This document shows, one piece after another, positions 1 through 11,100 of a stretch of DNA of 46,595 bases. The notes below the pieces were generated by a model, which saw only the letters and a list, made by a program, of their open reading frames with translations, did no database searches and was not told the DNA's origin. Source of the stretch: Acidithiobacillus ferrivorans (GTDB lineage Bacteria > Pseudomonadota > Gammaproteobacteria > Acidithiobacillales > Acidithiobacillaceae). The stretch's first letter is position 1; each line of letters opens with the position of its first letter. The stretch covers positions 1 through 46,595 of the forward strand of contig JAAOMR010000103.1 in assembly GCA_018853935.1 (NCBI GenBank), given 5' to 3'. Position numbers and translations under genes: made by a program.

Positions 1-121
1 ACGAAATACCAAAAGTTGACCCATCGTGACCACCTGAGCATAAAATGGCGGTGACCAGAATGTACGCTTTTCGGGGGTGCCCACGATCAGCGGAATCACT
101 GCCCACGATCGCCGGAATGCG
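1..121. mobile_element. End of an IS21-like insertion sequence
   Basis: Two 19-base direct repeats, TGCCCACGATCAGCGGAAT (78-96) and TGCCCACGATCGCCGGAAT (100-118), lie 22 bases apart and differ at two positions. They are followed by GCGCA, after which coding sequence of the type ISP gene begins. Multiple short terminal repeats are typical of IS21-family ends. The rest of the element would lie left of the window. Family assignment is from memory of IS21 end structure, so it is moderate only. Confidence 0.45.
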
Positions 122-3100
122 CACCACGCCCAAAATCTACAAAGACGATGCCAGCAAGAAGGCTGAGGACAAGGGGCATCTCGTTTACTCCATGAGCAAT
201 GAGGCCCACTTCGGCCCCGTTTTCCATCGCTTGAGCTTTGCTGAGGCCGTGGATCGGGAACTGCTCTCTGACTACAAGGTGCTGATCCTCGCCGTGGATG
301 AAGAAAGCATCCTCAAGGATCTGGAAGATCGCATTGCAGACTCCGGCGATGGACTCAAGCTGGATGACGCGGTGAAGATTGTCGGCTGCTGGAACGGGCT
401 CGCCAAACGCAGTATAGAAGGCTCTATGAGTTTTTCGGGTGATACCCAGCCCATGCGAACAGCCGTCGCTTTTGCAGGCACCATCGCTCACTCCAAATTG
501 CTGGCTAAAGAATTCGATGAAGTCGTCAAAAAACTGCAGGACGACGAGGGCAACTCCCTCCTGCTGGAAGCGGATCACGTCGACGGCACGATGGATGTGA
601 TGCTGCGGAATCACAAGCTCGACTGGCTCAAGGACAACATCCACAGCAGCGACAACACCTGCCGGATTCTCACCAATGTCCGCTGCCTTTCTGAAGGCGT
701 GGATGTCCCCGCCCTTGATGCGGTGATTTTTCTGAATCCCCGAGATTCCATCGTCGACGTCGTCCAGTCCGTGGGTCGGGTCATGCGCAAGGCCCCGGGT
801 AAGAAATACGGCTACGTCATTCTGCCTATTGGCATCCCTGCCGATAAAGACCCCGATAAAGCCCTCGATGACAACAAGAAATACAAAGTGGTCTGGCAGG
901 TGCTCAACGCCCTCCGTGCTCACGATGATCGGCTGGATAAAGAATTCGCCACCATCGACCTGAACCGCAAGAAAGACGACAAGATCAACGTCATCGGGGT
1001 CGGTGGAAGCGACAAACCCAAAAAAGATCGCGTAGGAGGTGAGAACGAAGGCACACAGGCCGAATTCCTGCTCTCCGAAGAAAATCTGGATCGCTGGAAA
1101 GATGCCATCTATGCCAAGGTCGTCGAAAAATGCGGTGACAGACGCTACTGGGAATCTTGGGCCAGTGATGTGGCCGAGATTGCTGAACGGCACACCATGC
1201 GGATCGAAGCGTTACTCAAAAACCCGCTGCCAGAACACAAGGCTGCCTTTGATGACTTCCTGAGTGGATTACGGGAGAACATCAATCCCAACATCAGCCG
1301 TGACGAAGCGGTGGAAATGCTCTCTCAACATATCGTCACCCGTCCGGTGTTTGATGCCCTGTTCTCGGGTTACGCTTTCACGCGCCATAACCCCGTCTCA
1401 CAGGCCATGCAGGGCATTCTGGATGTGCTGGAAGGGCAGGCACTGGAGAAAGAAGCCGAAGGGCTGCAGGAATTCTACGACAGTGTGCGGCAACGCGCCT
1501 CTGGTCTGGACAACCCAGAAGCCCGCCAGCGGGTGATCGTAGAGCTGTATGATAAATTCTTCCGCACCGCATTCCCGAGACTGGCCGAACGGCTTGGGAT
1601 TGTGTACACGCCCATCGAGATCGTGGACTTCATCGTCAACAGCGCCGATGCCGCGCTGCGGCAGGAATTCGGTGTGGGTCTGGCAGATAAACATGTCCAT
1701 ATTCTGGATCCGTTCACGGGCACGGGCACCTTCTTAGTGCGCCTGATCCAGAGCGACCTCATCCCTGTAGAAGATCTGCCGCACAAGTTCCTCCACGAAA
1801 TGCACGCCAATGAAATCGTGCTGCTGGCCTATTACATCGCGGCCATCAACATCGAAGCGGCTTATCATGACCGGATTCAGGGTGAATACGCCCCATTTCC
1901 CGGCATTGTGCTGACGGACACCTTCCAGATGGGGGAGCAGAAAGGGCAAGCAAAAACAGCCATGTTCTCGTCAGAAAACAGTGAGCGTGTCAAACGCCAG
2001 AATCAGGCAGACATCCGCGTCATCATGGGGAATCCCCCCTACTCCGTAGGGCAGGACAACGCCAACGACAACAATCAGAACCTCAAGTACGAGAGTCTGG
2101 ATGAGAGCATACGGACGACCTATGCGGCACACTCTACAGCCACCAACAAAAACAGCCTCTACGACAGCTATATCCGTGCCTTCCGCTGGGCATCCAACCG
2201 GATCAAGGATCAAGGAGTGGTGTGTTTTGTGAGTAACGGCGGCTGGATCGATGGCAATACGATGGATGGCTTTCGTAAGTCGCTGGATGAAGAGTTCACC
2301 AGCATCTATGTGTTCAATTTGCGAGGCAACGCAAGGACTCAGGGTGAGCTACGTCGTAAGGAGGCGGGCAACGTCTTTGATGCAGGCAGCCGCACCCCAA
2401 TAGCAATCACTTTGCTGGTGAAGAATCCCGACAAGACCGGCCCTTGCGAGATTCACTACAGGGATATCGGTGATTACCTCAGCCGTGAAGATAAACTCGC
2501 CATGCTACAGGAAGCGGGTGGCATCGAAGGGGTGGAGTGGACACGCATCGAACCCAATGCAAGCCATGACTGGATCAACCCGCGAAGCGATGACTTCGAT
2601 AGCTTCATTCCGCTGAATGATGATCCCAAGGCCATATTCTCCATGCGGTCTCGTGGGATAGAAACTAGCCGTGACGATTGGGTATATAACGCCAGCAAGG
2701 ATGCGCTACGGACCAATATCCGGCGCATGATCGACTTCTATAATGAGCAGGTGGGACTTTACGGCTTAACTTGCCTCGCGGCTGGTAGTGGCGGTGAAAA
2801 AAAGGCCAAAGAACTAATCGCGATGTACGCGAAGAAAATAAAGTGGACAAGAGGGTTGATCGGTTCCTTGTCACGAAACAAGCTTGGACAGTTTGATGGG
2901 GAAAAAATCGGTGTGGGTTTATACCGCCCATTCTCAAAGCTCTGGGTCTACTATGACAGGCAGTTCAATGAGTATTTCAAAGAAAAACTCTACCCCACGG
3001 CCCATCATGAAAACCTCGCCATCTCCGTAACAGGCATCGGCGAAAGCAAGGGGTTTTCCTGTCTGATGGTGGACTCCATACCCAACCTCCATCTTATCGC

Positions 3101-3866
3101 CGGTGGTCAATGCTTCCCCCTCTATTACTATGAGAAGGAAAAGGGAGATGTGCCGACCCATCAGACTAGAGGTCTGCTAGACGAGCTGGATAACTCAAGC
3201 ACTGAAGCAGCGGATAGCGATGGTTTCGTTCGCAAGGATGCCATCACCGATGTGGCCCTGACGGACTACCGAAAACACTATCAGGATGACGCGATCACCA
3301 AAGAGGATATGTTCTATGCCATCTACGGCATTCTGCATGCGCCGGACTACAGGACGCGCTACGCTAACGACCTGAAAAAGATGCTACCCAGAATCCCGAT
3401 GCTTGCGGCTAAAGAGGCATTCTGGGCATTCAGCAGGGCAGGGCGACAACTGGCTGATCTACACCTGAACTATGAATCCTTGACCCTGTATGAAGGCTTA
3501 GAGGTCATCATCAAGAACAATGCCAAGAGCCTGCCGCCATTCTCGCTCTACCATGTCGAAAAAATGGCTTTTGCAAAGCTGACCGGACGGGAAAGAGACA
3601 AGAGCATCATCGAGTACAATCCCCACATCACCATCAAGGGCATCCCCGTCGAAGCCTACGATTATGTGGTGAATGGTAAACCGGCTATCGAGTGGGTCAT
3701 GGAGCGCTACCGGATCGTCGTGGACAAGGACAGCGGCATCAAGAACGACCCGAATGACTGGTGCCGTGAGCATGACGATCCTGAATACATTTTCAGATTG
3801 GTGCAGCAGGTGGTGCGTGTGAGTGTGGAGTCGCAGAAAATCGTGAGTGGACTACCTGAAGTCTGA
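118..3866 (+). pseudogene. 5'-truncated type ISP restriction-modification gene (helicase end, methyltransferase, target recognition)
   Basis: The frame is open from 45, but the first 25 or so residues come from the insertion sequence; homology starts near 121 with TTPKIYKDD, the position of helicase motif III (usually TATPKIY). What remains is the second RecA domain with the motif VI-like QSVGRVMRK (763-789), a helical coupler, an N6-adenine methyltransferase with motif I DPFTGTGTF (1707-1733) and motif IV NPPY (2031-2042), and a long C-terminal part expected to recognise the target. This order matches single-chain type ISP enzymes such as LlaGI. The N-terminal Mrr-like nuclease and helicase motifs I and II are missing, so restriction by translocation should be lost. 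Methylation might survive if the remnant is expressed. Confidence 0.8.
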
Positions 3867-4097
3867 GGGAGAAATGCCTGTAGTATGCAAGAAGTCGTTG
3901 ACTGGAGTCATTCTCAATATGTGCCGTTCTGTGCAGAACAGGGTTGAACAAGCGGTCGTGGCACGGCGATCAAATTCTCTGCCTTGTGGTTAATCATCCC
4001 CGACCCCCGACATGCGAATGACCGGGTCGTAGCGGAAACGGTCATTCCTCAGACAGGTCCAAGTTACGCCTTTTAAGACGCGGACGTAAAAATACCA
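3867..4097. other. Intergenic stretch with one inverted repeat
   Basis: No gene is seen between the convergent type ISP remnant and the HEPN gene. An 8-bp perfect inverted repeat, AATGACCG (4017-4024) and CGGTCATT (4039-4046), could form a hairpin, but no U-run follows on either strand, so it is not a standard terminator. Confidence 0.3.
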
Positions 4098-4727
4098 TTA
4101 TGTATAACCAGTTACAATCATTTGTGCCGCTGATAGCAGTTTCCCTTTATAAAATGAGAAAACAGTGTCTCCTTGAGTTGAACGATTATCAATAGATATT
4201 AATAGATCATAAAGGTTGGTAACCTGTGGTCGGTTCGGAAGAATTCTTATTGAAAGAGCATACAGTGCGGCCTGGGTAGAAGAAGAAAGGTGAGCAGAAG
4301 CATTTCTCATCGTACGGAGATCTGCTAAATCAGAACTCATTCCGCTGATAATTAATTCAAATGGATAACCCTGATCTAAGTATAAATTTGCAATCTTTCG
4401 AAAATTGTCATGCTTAGCATAATCAAAAAAACGATTGACGCCTAGAACCAGTCTGCGCGCATGATCCACATCGTAAGGTCTAACATATGAAACTAGCACT
4501 TGGCCATTTAATGTCGCAGCCCCCAACATATATTCTATAAGCACGGATTCGAGGAATGATTCCCACGCTACAAACATATTAAGAAATGCTGCCATAGTGA
4601 TCTGTTGCCGATCATCCATGGTAAATATGTAGTCCAGAGAAGCATCCAATCGATGCGCGCTGTTGATTAGTGTGTCACACTGATTGACGGCAGCACGGAA
4701 ATTGCTCAGTATATCATTAAGCGCCAC
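4098..4727 (-). CDS. HEPN-domain protein, probable RNase effector
   Basis: The 209-residue all-helical protein carries RNASAH near residue 143, a fit to the HEPN ribonuclease signature R-x4-H, preceded by an acidic stretch (DLADLRTM). It resembles MAE_28990/MAE_18760-type HEPN proteins. It follows the DUF262 gene by 9 bases on the same strand, so the two are probably one operon. HEPN proteins paired with DUF262 partners are expected to act as toxin or abortive-infection ribonucleases. The function is inferred from the motif and context; the family assignment is moderate. Confidence 0.6.
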   Translation of the reverse strand: MALNDILSNFRAAVNQCDTLINSAHRLDASLDYIFTMDDRQQITMAAFLNMFVAWESFLESVLIEYMLGAATLNGQVLVSYVRPYDVDHARRLVLGVNRFFDYAKHDNFRKIANLYLDQGYPFELIISGMSSDLADLRTMRNASAHLSSSTQAALYALSIRILPNRPQVTNLYDLLISIDNRSTQGDTVFSFYKGKLLSAAQMIVTGYT

Positions 4728-4736
4728 AGCATCACC

Positions 4737-5786
4737 TCAAACCATGAGATCCAAGAGGTACTGGCATCTCCTTTTTCTAACTATCCCGTCTGTTGTAGCG
4801 CGTCGGCTATCTTCAATAAAATGCATGTCAGCATCGGAAAAACCAGAAACATCCTTACTCTCAAATAATTCGCCAACTCTGTCTAAACCGTTGCGCGCAT
4901 TTTCAATCGAACGACCATCAACTAGGTTAACTTTCTTGCTTGCATCTATGCCGGGTATACCATATAAGCAATGTGCAACCGCAGTAAAGATAGAATAAAA
5001 CAGGTGAGGCCTACTAAACTCTGTGTTTGACAAGCCTTCCGGAAAAATATTAGCTATCAAGCGAATAGTATTGTCAAATTTATTTTCTATTTCATCTGGG
5101 TTGTCAATAAAGTTATTCTCATATTGATCATAGTACTTCTTTATTTGTTTTTTCGCTTTTATGCCTTCGCGCATCGCAATCAGCAAATCTGCCACTAGGT
5201 TCACCTCCTGCATTCTGAGGATATTCCGTGATGAAATTATTCCTTGCGTTGTCCAGTAATCGTAATATTTCCGCCCAAGACTATCCGCAAGTATCTTGAA
5301 AGAACTAAAATGAGTGGCATTAATTCTTTCTTGTTCATTTAAAACTACTGCGTATGAGTTCAAACGGCTAAATATGTCTAGTATTTCAGCGTCCGGCAAG
5401 TTAATTAATAAATCGACAGATATTTCATAAGAGAGCACTTGCGCCTGAACATCTTCCGACAACTGACTAAAGCGAAGACCACCATATTCTGAGTTTTGAC
5501 TTTTGCTTATTACAAATCCATCTTTTATATAAGACAAGATGCTTCGAAGACGCTGTTGCCCGTCCACCACTTCCCGTAATGACGTTTTTGTGGTAACATT
5601 TATTTTTTGCCTGATAAATATTTTCGGTATTGGTTTTCCGCGAATTATTGTGTCTAGTAGATAGCTTTTAGCCTTATCACTCCATACTGGCCGACGCTGA
5701 AATGCCGGGTTAAGTTGAAGCTGTTTTTGTTTGTCCCATTCCACAAAATCATTAATACTGTATGCGCGTGAGTCAAAGCTTTTCAT
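4737..5786 (-). CDS. DUF262 domain protein
   Basis: This 349-residue protein has the DUF262 (GmrS N-terminal, ParB/sulfiredoxin-like) signatures: an N-terminal FVEWDKQKQLQLNPAFQRRP segment and VVDGQQRLRSIL near residue 76, where DGQQR is thought to act in nucleotide handling. DUF262 occurs in GmrSD, BrxU and SspE-type defence proteins. The C-terminal HNH (DUF1524) nuclease of GmrSD is absent; the downstream HEPN protein may supply the nuclease. The start is supported by AAGGA about 7 bases before the ATG. Codon use is AT-richer than the chromosomal genes on the right, which suggests transfer. Confidence 0.7.
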   Translation of the reverse strand: MKSFDSRAYSINDFVEWDKQKQLQLNPAFQRRPVWSDKAKSYLLDTIIRGKPIPKIFIRQKINVTTKTSLREVVDGQQRLRSILSYIKDGFVISKSQNSEYGGLRFSQLSEDVQAQVLSYEISVDLLINLPDAEILDIFSRLNSYAVVLNEQERINATHFSSFKILADSLGRKYYDYWTTQGIISSRNILRMQEVNLVADLLIAMREGIKAKKQIKKYYDQYENNFIDNPDEIENKFDNTIRLIANIFPEGLSNTEFSRPHLFYSIFTAVAHCLYGIPGIDASKKVNLVDGRSIENARNGLDRVGELFESKDVSGFSDADMHFIEDSRRATTDGIVRKRRCQYLLDLMV

Positions 5787-6403
5787 GGTCCATCCTTTCT
5801 TCGTCTCAAATGATTCGCACAGTTATGCCGATACATTGATTGAAATTAATATTGGTCACTATAATTTTCAGTCCATCAGATCGATAAATTCCGGGTTATA
5901 TCTTGTTTGGTTTCCACCAGAATATCTTCGATTGGCTTACGTCCTGTGCCAATACTAGTATACAATGCCGCATCCCCAAGCTTTCCTAAAGGGATCAACA
6001 AGCAACTTCGACTGATTCCAGCAGCGATTCCCGAGGCATGATACCACACTGCAGACCAGATCTTACCCCGCCCCAACGACTGCTTCCAGTCTACAGGAGG
6101 CATCTGTGACCGGGTTGCGGGGGGGGGATAGAGATCATCGCTCCGCAAGCTGGACACAATCTCATTCCTACCAGAAGCCTTCTGCACTCGCTCTTCTGCA
6201 ATTTTCACCTTCCAACCCAAGGCAAGTAGATATCATCAAGGTTTTTGGACTCTGAGGCCATAGGTTTCCAGCCAGATTTTGCATGTAGCCAAATATATGC
6301 TTTCCGAAAGCACTAAACAAGCCGCTGAAAATTTCAACTCCCTGATAACACGAAGTAATAGCTTGTGCGTGTGGCACTGGTGTATTCTAGTGTGGAATTT
6401 ATG
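5787..6403. other. About 620 bases without a recognisable gene
   Basis: The first hundred bases upstream of the DUF262 gene are AT-rich and probably contain its minus-strand promoter. Beyond that only short open frames exist (such as 5876-6220 and 6168-6377, minus); they have no convincing ribosome-binding site and no recognisable domain. This may be decayed sequence next to the integration site. Confidence 0.3.
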
Positions 6404-6436
6404 AAAAAAGGCTCAGGATATTCTCCTAAGCCTTTG
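6404..6436 (-). terminator. Rho-independent terminator, probably the original one of tRNA-Arg
   Basis: On the minus strand the stem AAAGGCT / AGCCTTT (6429-6435 with 6407-6413), one mismatch and AGGA/TCCT close a 5-base loop and run into six U residues. It lies directly beyond the 3' end of the tRNA-Arg fragment. The intact tRNA at 34697 has no such terminator next to it. The simplest reading is that element integration moved the tRNA gene about 28 kb away from its own terminator. Confidence 0.75.
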
Positions 6437-6442
6437 TTTTGA

Positions 6443-6492
6443 TTGGTGCGCCTGACAGGAATCGAACCTGTAGCCTACGGCTTAGAAGGCCG
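6443..6492 (-). repeat. att direct repeat: tRNA-Arg 3' fragment at the far end of the element
   Basis: These 50 bases match 34696-34745 with a single difference (G at 6473, A at 34726). They cover the tRNA-Arg 3' end including CCA, the T arm, variable region and anticodon arm. The fragment lacks the 5' half, so it is not a functional tRNA. It marks the integrase crossover region at the end distal to the integrase. Confidence 0.92.
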
Positions 6493-6494
6493 AA

Positions 6495-6958
6495 TCAGTG
6501 CCCTTTTACATCAACAAGATAAGCAAGTAACAATAATAAAAACAATTTGTTATGCGTTCTGCCATTCCCTAATATTCCCTGCCATTCCCAACATGAATTG
6601 AGCGCGAAATTGAGCGCAGCGGCATACGGCTTTTCGATAAAAACGTCAGTCAGCCCGTCACAGTGACCACGTTCCAAGCCATACCCCCAAACCCACACCA
6701 AAAATAATTTGAATTTATTTTCAATCTTCCAAAAAACCCCGGATTCATTGGCCGCAATCGCATCAGCACACCCTAATGTATGGGTTATGGTATATCACTG
6801 AAAGCCACTTTTGACAATATAATCATGAGGTTGGTATTTGCGCGGTCTAAAAATAGCGCGTATGCTTGTAGCTGAGGGATAGCGGCAGCGATAAGGTGAC
6901 TCAGCACCTTCCCTCAAAATCAAAAACGCAGCTGAGACTTACTGAGGAGCAAATGCAA
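6495..6958. other. Left-end noncoding region with one copy of a repeat shared with the right end
   Basis: No gene is seen here. At 6698-6816 it holds an imperfect copy of sequence found at 33255-33373: AAAATAATTT-G-AATTTATTTT (6701-6721), then ATCAGCACACCCTAATGTAT (6762-6781), then CCACTTTTGACAA (6805-6817). TATAAT directly follows TTGACA, so a promoter for the next operon is likely, though the exact boxes are unclear. Confidence 0.5.
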
Positions 6959-7528
6959 ATGAACCCAAATTCCGTTAAGTCAGTCCGTTTTTTTGGCCGT
7001 GCTGCTTTCACCGGCGCCGGAAGAAACCAGAAAAACAAAAACATCTTCTTGACCTTCCCGGGCACAAACGCTCTCGACCCTTTTTCATGCGTGAGGCCTG
7101 GAGATGGCGTATCTCGTCGCCTGCAGCGTATCGCCACCAGTATCAAAAAATCTTCCAGCAGAAGGGCAGCCCCACGCCGCACCCGCCAGCGCGGATCTTC
7201 AGCTCGTTCATCTATAGAGTCAGGCGACGGCAATTCTGACGGAGAACCGCCTCGACCCGTTGTCCAGCTTTATGATCAGGCCGCCCTGGCCTCGTATCTG
7301 TGCATCAGCAAGAAAACCCTTCAAAACATCCTCAGCAAAACTCCTTGGTTGCTTCCTACAGCAATCAGTATCCCCGGCGCCCGTGGCCCCAGGTGGACGC
7401 CGGAAAGCGTTCAGGAATGGCTCCTAAGCCGCCCACAGCACACCCCAAAACCGATACCCGTCGCGCCCCGTAAAAAGGTTGGCCGCCCCCGGATTGCCCT
7501 TGCTGGCAAGGCGGGGGTGCAATCATGA
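6959..7528 (+). CDS. HTH protein, AlpA/excisionase-like C-terminus
   Basis: The C-terminal part, from LYDQAALASYLCISKKTLQN to EWLLSRP, reads as a MerR/AlpA-type winged helix: a helix-turn-helix followed by RWTPESVQEWL. The middle is Arg/Ser-rich and probably disordered. Candidates are a control protein of the operon or a recombination directionality factor, which would suit its place just inside the element end. The start at 6959 is chosen because GAGGAG lies 9 bases upstream; in-frame starts at 6953 (ATG) and 6896 (GTG) are possible. The gene overlaps the next by ATGA. Confidence 0.6.
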   Translation: MNPNSVKSVRFFGRAAFTGAGRNQKNKNIFLTFPGTNALDPFSCVRPGDGVSRRLQRIATSIKKSSSRRAAPRRTRQRGSSARSSIESGDGNSDGEPPRPVVQLYDQAALASYLCISKKTLQNILSKTPWLLPTAISIPGARGPRWTPESVQEWLLSRPQHTPKPIPVAPRKKVGRPRIALAGKAGVQS

Positions 7529-8181
7529 GTCGCGCACTCTTGAAAGCCTACGCAGAGTGGGAAAAGGCCCACCCCGGCTGGGATGACGACCTTCCAGGCG
7601 ATGCCGTGCCAGCAGATTATGCATACATCACGCCGGGCGGCGCCGACTCTGAGCCATATGACCTCCGTCGCGCAGTGCCCGAACCGCCGGTCGGCCGAGA
7701 CGGCTTACCGGTTCTGGGCAAAACCCCGCGCGTCCGTGACGTAAAATTTTCGGTTTTTGACGGCGTGGCTCCCGCACCTCTACACAGAGAGACAGACGAA
7801 GATATCGACGCTCGTCTGCGCGAGGATGCACGCCAGGACTCGCTCTCAGATCATGCAGATGCAATCCGGGCTCGCGCGATGCGCGAGTACGATGGCGATT
7901 ATCCCGAAGTGCTGGCGCTGCTACTGCAGCGCAAAAGTCTGGCCGAAATCGCTCTAGCAACGGGTTATTCCGACAAGCATGTACGCAACGTCGTGCGTGG
8001 GAATGCCCAGCGGCCCGAAGCCGAATGCCTGTGCGACTGGATGGATGGCTTTCTAAGAAGCGTCTGGCAGGGAGATGTGCCGATATCCGTAGAGCCGGTA
8101 CATACAAAAAAATCCCTACAAGACCAAGCGGTTGTGGCTCAGATGGGCTGGGATTTTGATGCGATGGGGGTGCAAGCATGA
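7525..8181 (+). CDS. Hypothetical protein with C-terminal HTH
   Basis: This 218-residue protein is not recognised as a whole. Its segment SLAEIALATGYSDKHVRNVV (about residues 137-156) is a clear helix-turn-helix of the kind used to read DNA. The N-terminal half is acidic and proline-rich. ATGA overlaps on both sides, with the HTH gene before and the TOPRIM-helicase after, show translational coupling. A role in replication initiation or its control is plausible from context only. Confidence 0.6.
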   Translation: MSRALLKAYAEWEKAHPGWDDDLPGDAVPADYAYITPGGADSEPYDLRRAVPEPPVGRDGLPVLGKTPRVRDVKFSVFDGVAPAPLHRETDEDIDARLREDARQDSLSDHADAIRARAMREYDGDYPEVLALLLQRKSLAEIALATGYSDKHVRNVVRGNAQRPEAECLCDWMDGFLRSVWQGDVPISVEPVHTKKSLQDQAVVAQMGWDFDAMGVQA

Positions 8182-11100
8182 AGGCTTCCATCTCTATCTC
8201 AGAAGTCCTCAGCCATGCGGGCATAGGGTACCGTCCGGGCCGCTGGCTCCGGCTCAAAGGCCCTGACCTAGACGCAATTTCGGTCAACGCCGAGTCCGGG
8301 GCATTCAAAGACCACAGGACAGGAGAGCATGGGTCATTCCATGCCCTCTGTGCTCGGCTGGGCATTGATTCTGGCGGCATAGTCATCGATGCCGCCGCCA
8401 TTTTTCACGGGAAAACAGATCAGGAAAAGGCTGACAACGACTCGATTCAGTGGGCCAAAACTCAATGGGCGCGGGGCATTCCCGCTATTCAGCAGAAGCG
8501 GCCCGGAGGTTGGGCACAGGCGGCCTGGGATGCTGATCAGTCACAATATAATGACATGCGTGAGGCCGTATATGACTACCTCATGAGCCGGGGCCTGGAC
8601 CCCGTGCAGTTCCTTCCCTTGATCCGGATTCAGACTCAACTAAACCCACGGTATAAGGAAGATGGAGAGCCTGATAACGTGGATGCAGAAATGCAAAAGT
8701 GTGGTGCTGACTTTGCCTTTTTGATGCCCATGTATCTGATCGGTAAAGCGGAAAAGCCAGAGCATATCTCTGGTGTCCAGCGGACTTTTTTGAAACTCGC
8801 AGAAGACAAATACAGCAGCGTCCAGAAGATAGGGAGGATGATGCTGGGCAAGAAAGGCGTTACGACTTTGGCCGCGTCCGGCTCACCGGTCATCCTGCCG
8901 GAATCTGACCACGCCGTTCTGGGAGCAGGAGAAGGATTTGAAACCGTTGCATCGTTTGTCCAGACTATGCACCGCCCAGGCGTTGTATGCTGGGATTGGT
9001 CTGGACTGCAGGCGTGGAGCGAATTATTGCGCCCCGGGGAAGGGGCTCCGCTGGTAGCATTCCTGGTGGACGATGATAAGTCTGAGACCGGACAGCGCGA
9101 AAGTGCCGCTGCCGCCCGCAAGATCATCAGTCATGAGCATGGTCGTGCCGTGTATCTCCTGCCGCCTGAATCGATCGCGCCCGATGCGAAGGGCAACCGA
9201 GATTGGAATGATTTGCTCAAGCAATCTCCCGATTCATTTGCAGCGGAGATCATCCATAGTTGGCACAAGTCCGATGAGAATCTGGCGCTGGCTCCAATTT
9301 CTGAGGTTGGCCCTGCAATCCAGCAGAAAGGCCCCCAAGACGCAGAAACGGCGCAAGCCATTGCCGAAGCCGTCGCCCAGCATTTGGCCTATGCAGTCAT
9401 GGAAAAGGCCATGGCCAACTATCTTGTTGCGTTTCATGAATATACGGAAAAGCTAAAAGAATGGCAGAAAATGCCGAAAGACGAGCGGAAAGAAGAAAAA
9501 CTGAAAAGGCCAAAGCTTCCCCCGTTACTCATTAAAGTGACCACGGGGGTAGGCAAAAGTCACATCATGCGTGAAATCCTGCAGAATTTTTCTGAGAAGA
9601 TCCCCATGCTGATCCTGACCCGCACGCATGAACTGGCTCAACCCTATATAGATGCTGGGGCATTTGGATACCATGGCCGGTCCAATCCTGAACCTGGAAA
9701 AGACTTCAAGGCTTCAGACTGTTTCAAATACCCCATCATTGAATTGGTGGCGGAAAACAACCATGTTCCAGCCCTTACAGCGTGCCGTCAGTGCGAGCAT
9801 GGCAGAAAGTTTGTGTTGGAAAACTATCACGAGAAGTCTGTGCCATACATGGATGCAAAGGATTGGTTTTACACCAATCATGTGCTTCCAGATAACGTGC
9901 CAGCCTGCCTGTGGTTAAGCCATCAGGCGGCTGCCAGCCATGTGCGGGCAGTGGTCGGCCCCAATGCGTCATACAGCGATACGCTGGCCCATCAGCAGAC
10001 CCCGGAAAAAACACTGGAGCGGTTGGTCATCGTTGATGAGATCCCCGATCTGGCGAGGCATATAGAGGCCACCAGCTCAGACATGGGGCTTTATGCTAGC
10101 AAGTGCCTGGATGCCGCGGCTTATCTGTCGAAGCGCACGGCTGAAGACGCTGAGGAGCAGGAGGCACTGGACAAGATCATCGCTGACAATCAAGCCGCGC
10201 TGGAACTGTTCCAGCGCATAGGCGCATGGCTGGGCCGGTCGGTTGGCAAGAAAGGCATACAGTCCATTCCAGATGAAATGGTCAAGCTGGTCAAGGAGTT
10301 GCACGTTGACTGGCTTCCAGGTGCCACAGCACGTTGGGAAAAGGCCGAAGTTCGCTATGGTCATGAGCCGTTTGTTCCTTTGCGCATGATGAAAGGTTTG
10401 GTGGAGTCGATAGCTACCGGCACCACGATTGTCGAAGCCGGGGTGATCCATGTGCATGAGATCACCACCCTGGGAGATCGCATCAAGAAAGGTTTGCCCA
10501 CGATTCTGTTAGACGCCACCCCAAGCCCCGCAGTTGAATACATGGTGCAGCAGAAAGGCGGGCAGATCGTGGACGCCATCGCCAAGCAGCATGTGAAGAT
10601 TGTTCACTACAACCAGTATTTGCATGGGCGCACCTGGAAGAACAAGGCACATCAGCAGTCTGAGCTTGAGTCATTGCTGACACTGAAAGGACAGATGCAG
10701 GAAGAAACCGGCAACGTGCCGGTCACTTTGACATACATGCCCCATTGTGAGCTTGCTGAGAGAACCGAAGATCCGGAGTGGGGTTATTTCGGTCGGGATG
10801 ACGTTGGGCAAGACAACTGGAAGGGCCGGTATATGCTGATTTTTGGTGGCCCGCTGTTTTCGCCGACCACCCAAGCCCTCTCATACAATTCTGAGCTGAT
10901 GCTGAAACGTCTGGCTGGTGACAAGTCCTCGCCAGACTGGAATCCTGAAGTGGCGCGCGGGGTGGATGTGACTGTAGGCAACAAGGTTATCACCAGCAAG
11001 GCCCCTCTGCCCTCAGATCCTTATCTGAGGACATGGGTGCTGGACAACTATGCCCGCCGCATTGTGCAGGGCATTGGCCGCGCGCGCGCGGTGTGGGCCA

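Noticed and set aside
96-1193. Long minus-strand open frame opposite the type ISP gene
   Set aside because: It mirrors the codon periodicity of the real gene, has no recognisable domain and no ribosome-binding site.
5876-6377. Two overlapping minus-strand frames before the att site
   Set aside because: No domain, no ribosome-binding site and mutual overlap; treated as noncoding.
6443-6492. A second functional tRNA-Arg gene
   Set aside because: Only the 3' half is present; the D arm and 5' acceptor strand are missing.
6896-7528. GTG at 6896 as the start of the first HTH gene
   Set aside because: The ATG at 6959 has GAGGAG at good spacing; the extra 21 residues look untranslated, though they are not excluded.
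7628-8401. Minus-strand frame of 257 codons
   Set aside because: It covers two coupled plus-strand genes with clear HTH motifs; its composition is that of a shadow frame.
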